This document shows positions 58,112-64,000 of a stretch of 64,000 nt of DNA, piece after piece. The notes beneath the pieces were generated by a model. That model did no database searches. It saw only the letters and a list, made by a program, of their open reading frames with translations, and was not told the DNA's origin. The stretch lies in the NCBI GenBank assembly GCA_017509255.1, contig JAFWQA010000001.1, positions 235,785 to 299,784 of the forward strand. Direction: 5' to 3'. Numbering within the stretch: the stretch's first letter is position 1; every line of letters starts with the position of its first letter. The DNA is from Clostridia bacterium. Its GTDB lineage: Bacteria; Bacillota; Clostridia; Christensenellales; Aristaeellaceae. Both the position numbers and the translations under genes were made by a program.

Positions 58112-59692
58112 ATGAAAAGACTGCTTCTTCTGCTGCTCTGCCTGGCGCTCCTGCTGCCGGCGAACTGCGTCGGCGAAGCGGCAGGGCTGACCGTGACCGC
58201 TCCGGAGAAGCCGGTGATCCCGGGAGAGGCCTCCGTGATCCGGTTTTCCGTCCCGGAGGACGGGCTGTGCAGCCTGACGGTCCGGGACGCCGAGGGAAAC
58301 GAGATCTCCGTGATCTGCCTGGACCGGCAGGCGCACGCGGGAGGAAACAGCATCTACTGGAACGGGACCTACAACTGGGCGGACGCGCCGGCGGGCACAT
58401 GGCGGCTTTGCCTGGAATGGAACGGGGAAAGCGCGGAAACGCCTGTGGTGATCGCCGGCGGGGAAAAGCCGGAGGAGGCGGAGGATCCCGCCGGAGCGGC
58501 GGCCGATGAGGAGATCCTGGAAGAGATCATCGTGACGGACAGCACGGAGGACGAAGCGCCCGAACCGGCACAGGACATTTCCGCGGAGCCGGAGCAGACG
58601 GTCTATACCCCTTCCGGGCCCGTTTCGCAGCAGGAGACGGATGCCGAACCGAATTACTGGACACTGCCGATGGATATTACTGACGAGGAGGCTGTCTGGA
58701 AAGCGCTGACGGCGCCGATCACGGTCATCGATACCGGCAAGAGCACGGAAAAGGCGCAGATCATGCTCCGTTCCGCTCCTGACTCAGACAGCGACGGGAT
58801 CGGCGTTATCACCTGCATGACGCAGGGCGTGCATGTGCTGGAAAAGGGCGAAGACTGGTCCCTGGTGGAGTGCTATTCCTCCTCCTTCCATGATTCGGCC
58901 GTGCTGAACTGGAACGTGCTGGTGCAGGGCTATGTACCGACCTCGTACCTGAAGGAGGTCACGCCGAACCAGGAGTTGGGCTTTGTGATCGACAAGCTCA
59001 CGCAGCGGCTCTATCTGTTCAGGGAAGGGCATCTGTTTTCCACCCTGCTGATCTCCACCGGACTGAGCAACAAACGGCAGCCTTACAACGAGACCCGGAG
59101 CGGGGAGTTCCTGATGACCAGCAAGGTCGGTACCTTTCCCTCGGACAATCTCAGGTGCGGGATGGCCATCCGGTTCAACAGGGGAGACCTGCTGCATGAG
59201 GTGCCCTACACCGTCCTGGCGGACGGCGGAAAAAACTACAAGAACTGCGAACCGAAGCTGGGAACGAAGGCCAGCCACGGATGCATCCGGGTACAGCGCA
59301 AGAAGACCCCGGAGGGCGTGAACATGGCCTGGATCTGGCAGAACCTCGGCAGGAATTCCCGAACCAGGCTGCTGATCTGGGAGGACTGGCAGGGACGCCA
59401 GATCGATATCCCGGCGGACGATACGGTCCTGTATTACAATCCGAAGGGCGGCCAGTTCTATCACAGGGCGGATCACTGCTACAGCGTCCAGAAAAAAGGC
59501 GTCACCTTTGAACCGTTTACCTACGGGGAGCTGGACACGAAGCCCTTTTCCAAACTGCAGCCCTGCGAGTACTGCGCTCCGGCGCCGAGAAGGGCCGAGA
59601 TCGAAAAGATCAATCAGGTCTATGCCGCCGGAGGCGATCACGATCCGGTTCTGACCAAGGCCAGGGAATCCTGCCCGAAATTGCTGAGATAA
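58112..59692 (+). CDS. Secreted L,D-transpeptidase with Ig-like and SH3-like regions
   Basis: A 526-residue protein with a signal peptide (LLLLLLCLALLLPANCVG). It has a FlgD/Ig-like domain at about 25-110 (YWNGTYNWADAPAGTWRLCL), an acidic linker, an SH3-like segment (AQIMLRSAPDSDSDGIG) and a YkuD domain with ASHGCIRVQR at about residue 395. A cysteine-containing C-terminal domain (YHRADHCYSVQ, CEYCAPAP) follows. It starts 35 bases after the penicillin-binding protein, probably in the same operon, which fits cell-wall crosslinking. Confidence 0.9.
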   Translation: MKRLLLLLLCLALLLPANCVGEAAGLTVTAPEKPVIPGEASVIRFSVPEDGLCSLTVRDAEGNEISVICLDRQAHAGGNSIYWNGTYNWADAPAGTWRLCLEWNGESAETPVVIAGGEKPEEAEDPAGAAADEEILEEIIVTDSTEDEAPEPAQDISAEPEQTVYTPSGPVSQQETDAEPNYWTLPMDITDEEAVWKALTAPITVIDTGKSTEKAQIMLRSAPDSDSDGIGVITCMTQGVHVLEKGEDWSLVECYSSSFHDSAVLNWNVLVQGYVPTSYLKEVTPNQELGFVIDKLTQRLYLFREGHLFSTLLISTGLSNKRQPYNETRSGEFLMTSKVGTFPSDNLRCGMAIRFNRGDLLHEVPYTVLADGGKNYKNCEPKLGTKASHGCIRVQRKKTPEGVNMAWIWQNLGRNSRTRLLIWEDWQGRQIDIPADDTVLYYNPKGGQFYHRADHCYSVQKKGVTFEPFTYGELDTKPFSKLQPCEYCAPAPRRAEIEKINQVYAAGGDHDPVLTKARESCPKLLR

Positions 59693-59704
59693 CAGGGAGG
59701 CCGT

Positions 59705-60412
59705 ATGAACATTATTGACATTGTGATCCTCGGGATCATTGGCCTGAGCGTACTGGTCGGGCTGTATCGGGGCTTTATTTCCTCCGTGGCTTCCCTGGGC
59801 GGCTGCATGCTGTCCCTGGGCCTCAGCTTCTGGCTGAATCCGAAGCTGGTTACGTGGGTGCAGAGCAATCCGGACTTTGTGCGGACGCTGATGTCGTTCA
59901 CGGACGCGTCCACCCGGCTGGGGGATCAGACACTGGCCCAGACGAATGTGGCAACGCTGACGGGGGACAAGATCACCGAGATCATCAGCCGGGTCTCCCT
60001 GCCGGCGCCGCTGGATTCGCTGCTCAGAACCAATCTGGAAAAGCAGATCTTCGCGCCGTCCAACCTGTCACAGGTCGGGGACTATGTTTCCCAGACGATC
60101 GTCGGAGCGGTCCTGAACGTGATCTGCTTTATTCTCTGCTTCCTGGCCTGCTTCATTATCCTGCACTTCCTGCTGAATTTCCTGAAAGCGGTTTTCAAAT
60201 TCCCGGTGCTCAAGCAGCTGAACTCTCTGGCGGGCGGCGCTTTCGGACTGCTGCGCGGCGCCCTGCTGTGCTTTATTGCCTTTGCGCTGCTGCCCCTGGT
60301 GCAGACCATGTTGCCGGTGGATAATCTGCAGGAGCTTCTTGCTTCCAGTACGCTGGCGCCGCTCTTCAACAGCCAGAATCTGATCCTGGCCATTATGAAC
60401 GGAAGACTGTAA
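59705..60412 (+). CDS. CvpA family membrane protein
   Basis: A 235-residue protein beginning NIIDIVILGIIGLSVLVGLY, the CvpA signature, with four hydrophobic segments (two near the start, two after residue 130). It has an extended loop of about 80 residues containing serine/threonine-rich stretches. CvpA is known from colicin V production and envelope homeostasis. GGGAGG precedes the ATG. It is downstream of the transpeptidase in the same run of genes. Confidence 0.88.
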   Translation: MNIIDIVILGIIGLSVLVGLYRGFISSVASLGGCMLSLGLSFWLNPKLVTWVQSNPDFVRTLMSFTDASTRLGDQTLAQTNVATLTGDKITEIISRVSLPAPLDSLLRTNLEKQIFAPSNLSQVGDYVSQTIVGAVLNVICFILCFLACFIILHFLLNFLKAVFKFPVLKQLNSLAGGAFGLLRGALLCFIAFALLPLVQTMLPVDNLQELLASSTLAPLFNSQNLILAIMNGRL

Positions 60413-60425
60413 CGGGAGGGGAAAC

Positions 60426-61184
60426 ATGCGCATTCTGCTGATCCGGCATGCGGAACCGGACTATACCACCGATTCGCTGACCGCCAGGGGAAAGATGGAA
60501 GCGGAGCTGCTCAGCCGCCGGCTGAGCCGGTATCAGATCCGGGACTTTTACGTTTCCCCGCTCGGACGGGCCAGGGAAACGGCGGCCTATACGCTGGAGA
60601 AGACCGGCCGGACGGCCGAGGTGCTTTCCTGGCTGCCGGAGTTCCGGGCCCGGTTTCAGGATCCCGAAACGGGAATGAAACGGCTGGCATGGGACGTAAA
60701 GCCGAGGCTGTGGCCGCTTTTTCCGGGCATTACGGACGTCGGCACATGGGCGGATTCCCCTGTTTTTGCCGGCAGCGACGTGAAGGCGGTCTGGCAGGAG
60801 ACGGTGGACGGCGTGGACGCGCTGATGGCGCGTTACGGGTTCCGGAAGGACGGGTCCGTCTGGCTCTGTGAAAACAACACGCAGGACACAGTCGCCCTGT
60901 TCTGTCATTTCGGCATCTCCATGGCGATCCTTGGCTACCTGACGGACGTTTCGCCGATGGTGCTCTGGCATCACTGCATCTGCCTGCCCTCCTCCGTGAC
61001 GGAGGTCATTACCGAGGAGAGGATCCGGGGAGAGGTCTCCTTCCGCGTGACCAAGCTCGGGGATCTGACGCATCTGGAGGCCTGCGGGGCAGGACGCTCC
61101 ACGGCGGGCGAATTCCCGGATGTATATACCGGAGCCGATTCCACGGACCCGGCCGTGAACGGGACAAAAAACATCTATGAATAA
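60426..61184 (+). CDS. Histidine phosphatase family protein
   Basis: A 252-residue protein of the phosphoglycerate-mutase-like superfamily. The RHG motif is at the start (LLIRHAEPDYTTDSLTARG), SPLGRARETA is present, and the second histidine is in VALFCHFGISMAILGYL. It is longer in the middle than RNase H-like/CobC phosphatases. Substrate unknown. GGGAGG precedes the ATG. Confidence 0.92.
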   Translation: MRILLIRHAEPDYTTDSLTARGKMEAELLSRRLSRYQIRDFYVSPLGRARETAAYTLEKTGRTAEVLSWLPEFRARFQDPETGMKRLAWDVKPRLWPLFPGITDVGTWADSPVFAGSDVKAVWQETVDGVDALMARYGFRKDGSVWLCENNTQDTVALFCHFGISMAILGYLTDVSPMVLWHHCICLPSSVTEVITEERIRGEVSFRVTKLGDLTHLEACGAGRSTAGEFPDVYTGADSTDPAVNGTKNIYE

Positions 61185-61235
61185 GGACGGCCGGAGGGCC
61201 GGAAACAAATAAGGGACGATCAAGGAGGAGCGCTT

Positions 61236-62132
61236 ATGGAACGCCTGACATCCTCGGACGCGATCACGCGTCAGTACCTGGACAGCCTTCTGGTGGAGGT
61301 CCGCCATCTGGACGCGGTGAAGGCGGATACGGGCATGGAGCTGTACGGGAAGAAGTTTTCCACTCCGGTCATGACCGCGGCGCTTTCCCATCTGAATAAG
61401 TTCTGCGGGATCGAGTCCGGGGAAAACGGCATGGTCCGGATGGCGCGCGGCGCGTTCCTGATGAACGCGGTCTGCTTCACCGGCATGGGAAGTACGGATG
61501 AGCTTGCGGCGATGATCGATACGGGAGCGTCCGTGGTCAAGATCATCAAGACCTACCGGGACAGGGAAAAGATCACTTCGAGGATCCGCCATGCCGAGGA
61601 GCACGGCGCGCTGGCGGTCGGGCTGGATATTGACCATGCCTTTAACCGGCAGACCGGCTATGACGTGGTGGAAGGCGAGGAAATGCGCCCCATGACAACA
61701 GCGGAGCTGGAGGAGCTCTGCCGCAGCACGAAGCTCCCACTGGTGGTCAAGGGCGTGCTCAGCGTGCAGGACGCGGTCAAATGTGTTCAGGCGGGCGCGG
61801 GCGGCATCGTGGTCAGCCACCATAACGGCCGGATCGACTGCGCCATGCCGCCGCTGGCCATGCTGCCGGAGATCCTGAAAGCGGTGGACGGGGCTTTCCC
61901 GGTATTTGTGGACTGCAGCCTGCAGAGCGGGCTGGACGTTTTCCGCTGCCTTGCGCTGGGCGCGAAAGCCTGCTGCGTCGGACGGCCGATCATGAAGCCG
62001 CTGAAGGAGCAGGGAGCCGAGGGCGTGCGGGACGTCCTGTCCGGTATCACGGAGGATCTGCGGTATACCATGGGCATGACCTGCTGCAGGGATCTGAAGC
62101 ATATCGACGGTTCCGTGCTGCACAGGCTGTAA
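61236..62132 (+). CDS. FMN-dependent alpha-hydroxy-acid dehydrogenase
   Basis: A 298-residue TIM-barrel flavoprotein of the lactate oxidase/glycolate oxidase family. Blocks are FSTPVMTAALSHLNKFC, LPLVVKGVLSVQDAVKCVQA and IVVSHHNGRIDC (catalytic H and R; the usual SNHGGR reads SHHNGR), then CVGRPIMKPL for phosphate binding. It is shorter than usual at the N-terminus, where LctO-type enzymes have 50-60 more residues. AAGGAGG precedes the ATG. Confidence 0.9.
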   Translation: MERLTSSDAITRQYLDSLLVEVRHLDAVKADTGMELYGKKFSTPVMTAALSHLNKFCGIESGENGMVRMARGAFLMNAVCFTGMGSTDELAAMIDTGASVVKIIKTYRDREKITSRIRHAEEHGALAVGLDIDHAFNRQTGYDVVEGEEMRPMTTAELEELCRSTKLPLVVKGVLSVQDAVKCVQAGAGGIVVSHHNGRIDCAMPPLAMLPEILKAVDGAFPVFVDCSLQSGLDVFRCLALGAKACCVGRPIMKPLKEQGAEGVRDVLSGITEDLRYTMGMTCCRDLKHIDGSVLHRL

Positions 62133-62137
62133 TCACG

Positions 62138-62162
62138 GGCAGGGATCATCCCTGCCTTTTTT
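62138..62162 (+). terminator. Terminator of the FMN-dehydrogenase gene
   Basis: A perfect 8-bp stem GGCAGGGA-tca-TCCCTGCC is followed by six T. Confidence 0.88.
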
Positions 62163-62175
62163 CGGAGGAGAAGAC

Positions 62176-64000
62176 ATGAAAAAGACCGTTCAGAAGGAAC
62201 TGAAGCCGATCCTGACGGAGGATATCGCGCTTTATCAGATCCCCGGCTTACTGATGTACAGCCCGGACGGGAAAACGCTGGCCTTCCAGGTGACCCGGCA
62301 GGACCTGAAAAAGAACTGCGCCCGCACGGACGTGTATCTGCGGCGGGACGGGGAGACCAGGCGCATGACCTGGGACGCCGACGCGTCCCCGGTGCTGTGG
62401 CAGGATGAGAATACGCTGCTGATCCGGAAAAGCGCGCCGGACGCGCCGAAGGGTATGACGCAGCTTTTCGCGCTGGATATCCGCGGGGGCGAGGCGGCCC
62501 CCTTCCTGACGCTGCCCTTTCCGCTCCTGAGCCTGAAAAAGCTGGACTCGGGCGCCTTTGCGGCCATCGGCATGACAGAAAAGCTGCATCCGGATGCCTG
62601 GAAGCTTTCCGAGGAAAAGAGAAAGGCGCTGGAGGAGGAGCTGAAGGAAGAAAAGGACTATGAGGTGCTGGACGAGGTGCCCTACTGGTTCAACGGCGCC
62701 GGCTTTACCAACGGGAAGAGGAAAAGCCTTTTCCTGATCGGCGCGGAGCCGGACAGGAGGATCCGGAAGCTGACCGGCACGCTTTTCGATACGGGCGAGA
62801 TCTGTGCGGACGGGAACCGGATCTATTACACGGGCTGCGAGGCCAGGACCCGCATTCCCTTCCGCAGGGGGATCTACTGCTTTGACACGGAGACCGGAAA
62901 GAACGAGACGCTGTATCCGGCCAACCGGGTATCGGCGGGAGACCTGTTTGTGCTCAGGGGACAGCTGTATGCCTCCGTAACGGATATGAAGACGTACGGC
63001 GTCAATGAGACGGGCGTGATCAGCCGGGTGGAAAAGGGAAAGCTGACGGAGGTCTACACGCCGGAGGTATCCCTGTACAGCTCCATGGTGGGCGACACTG
63101 CCGAGGGCGGCGGAGGCTCCGCCGAGCTGAAAAACAGCCGGCTGACGCTGGCGACCGTGGACAGCCGCAGCGCGGTATTCCGCTTTACCCGCGGGCAAAA
63201 CGGCAGGCTGAAAAAACAGTGCGTCTGGGAAAAGGAAGGCATGGTCTGCGCGATGGACGCCACGGAGGAGAAGATCGCGCTGGTGTACCAGCCGTGGAAC
63301 GAGATCGCGGAGGTCTGGGAGATGAACGCGGACGGCACCGGCATGACGCGGGCGACCGGCCTGAACACGGAAGCGCTGCGCGGGAGGTATATCGCCGAGC
63401 CAAGACGGGTGGAGTACGAGTCGGAGGGAGAAAAGCTGACCGGCTGGCTGCTGCTGCCGCTGAACTTTGATCCCGGAAAGCGCTGGCCGGCGGTGCTGGA
63501 TATTCACGGCGGGCCGCGCTGCGTCTACGGGGAGACCTTCTTCCATGAGATGCAGCTGTGGGCGTCAAAGGGCTATGCGGTTTTCTTTACCAATATCCGC
63601 GGCTCCGACGGACGGGGCGACGCCTTCGCGGACATCCGGGGCGATTACGGCGGAACGGATTTCCGGAACCTGATGGATTTCACGGACGCGATATTGGCGG
63701 CCTGCCCGGCCATTGACCCGAAACGGGTCTGCGTCACCGGCGGCAGCTACGGCGGATTCATGACCAACTGGATCATCGGGCATACCGACCGCTTCTGCTG
63801 CGCAGCGAGCCAGCGCTCGATCTCCAACTGGGTCTCCATGAGCTTCATCTCCGATATCAATTTCTTCGGCCCGGACCAGTGCGGCGCAGAGGGATTCTTC
63901 GGTGACGCGAATACGGAGCTTCTCTGGAAGCACTCTCCGCTGCGGTACGCGGCGAACGTCAAAACGCCGACGCTTTTCATCCACAGCGAGGAGGAGTACC
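62176..64000 (+). CDS. S9 prolyl-oligopeptidase family peptidase, 3' end outside window
   Basis: 608 residues are readable from an ATG after GGAGGAG; the frame is open at the last base. The N-terminal half is a beta-propeller-like region (SPDGKTLAFQVTRQD, LLIRKSAPDAPKG). The hydrolase domain starts near residue 415, with DIHGGPRCVYGE (oxyanion), NIRGSDGRGDAFADI and the nucleophile GGSYGGFMTNW. The catalytic Asp and His lie after the window end. No signal peptide, so it is a cytosolic acylaminoacyl- or dipeptidyl-peptidase-like enzyme. Confidence 0.93.
   Translation, partial: MKKTVQKELKPILTEDIALYQIPGLLMYSPDGKTLAFQVTRQDLKKNCARTDVYLRRDGETRRMTWDADASPVLWQDENTLLIRKSAPDAPKGMTQLFALDIRGGEAAPFLTLPFPLLSLKKLDSGAFAAIGMTEKLHPDAWKLSEEKRKALEEELKEEKDYEVLDEVPYWFNGAGFTNGKRKSLFLIGAEPDRRIRKLTGTLFDTGEICADGNRIYYTGCEARTRIPFRRGIYCFDTETGKNETLYPANRVSAGDLFVLRGQLYASVTDMKTYGVNETGVISRVEKGKLTEVYTPEVSLYSSMVGDTAEGGGGSAELKNSRLTLATVDSRSAVFRFTRGQNGRLKKQCVWEKEGMVCAMDATEEKIALVYQPWNEIAEVWEMNADGTGMTRATGLNTEALRGRYIAEPRRVEYESEGEKLTGWLLLPLNFDPGKRWPAVLDIHGGPRCVYGETFFHEMQLWASKGYAVFFTNIRGSDGRGDAFADIRGDYGGTDFRNLMDFTDAILAACPAIDPKRVCVTGGSYGGFMTNWIIGHTDRFCCAASQRSISNWVSMSFISDINFFGPDQCGAEGFFGDANTELLWKHSPLRYAANVKTPTLFIHSEEEY

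Noticed and set aside
53059-62123. Very long minus-strand open frames (53059-54714, 55189-57168, 60393-62123) opposite the core genes
   Set aside because: They are antisense shadows of G+C-rich genes with clear domains (VWA, penicillin-binding protein, phosphatase, dehydrogenase); their translations are low-complexity and lack ribosome sites.

Overview
The window looks like chromosomal DNA of a gut or rumen type Clostridia-like member of the Bacillota. The grounds are strong AGGAGG-type ribosome sites, TTGACA/TATAAT promoters, CD3324-like, CvpA, RsgA, VanX-like and SHOCT proteins, and many small one-domain genes with Firmicutes flavour. Base composition is moderately G+C rich except for a clearly A+T-richer stretch at about 37.3-41.8 kb. 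Genus cannot be fixed from the sequence; a Christensenellales-like rumen bacterium is my guess.

Region 1 (1-28.5 kb) is an accessory tract, nearly all on the minus strand. It holds small stand-alone enzymes: GNAT acetyltransferases, aminoglycoside kinase and adenylyltransferase relatives, HIT hydrolases, VOC proteins, P-loop kinases, SAM methyltransferases, peptidase E relatives, RsgA, a beta-lactamase-fold hydrolase, an MFS exporter and AraC/XRE/LysR regulators. Two transcripts carry short leader ORFs: the methyltransferase-rsgA-kinase operon, which also has a perfect terminator between leader and gene, and the MFS exporter. A rightward Nmad3-family gene, a truncated chloramphenicol acetyltransferase remnant and a secreted phosphoesterase interrupt the tract.

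Region 2 (28.5-36.5 kb) is a cell-envelope block: VanX-like dipeptidase with a DUF819 membrane protein, a secreted YdcF/solute-binding fusion, an L,D-transpeptidase, a PAP2 phosphatase and a secreted VanY-like carboxypeptidase. It ends in a membrane protein plus winged-helix regulator pair behind a promoter with an 18-bp palindrome.

Region 3 (36.5-49.3 kb) reads as two tandem integrated units at the 3' end of an intact tRNA-Pro(CGG). Truncated copies of the tRNA 3' half mark the left ends at 36.87 and 42.51 kb, each followed by a paralogous SHOCT mini-gene. The right ends carry a shared arm, a shared terminator and a palindromic repeat whose stems covary between copies. The left unit holds an A+T-rich SPFH / membrane / zinc-ribbon-TPR / SHOCT operon with its own promoter and operator, a decayed tyrosine integrase and a HEPN-like gene. 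The right unit holds GNATs, a kinase, an esterase, a secreted SecD-ectodomain-like protein and a flavin reductase.

Region 4 (49.4-64 kb) looks like core chromosome: tRNA-Thr and tRNA-Pro, a pectinesterase-like protein, CapA-like phosphoesterase, argininosuccinate lyase, secreted VWA protein, class A penicillin-binding protein, L,D-transpeptidase, CvpA, a histidine phosphatase, an FMN alpha-hydroxy-acid dehydrogenase and a prolyl-oligopeptidase that leaves the window. The best candidates for undescribed biology are the covarying tRNA-associated repeat family, the SPFH operon with its HEPN-like neighbour, and the leader-attenuated methyltransferase operon.
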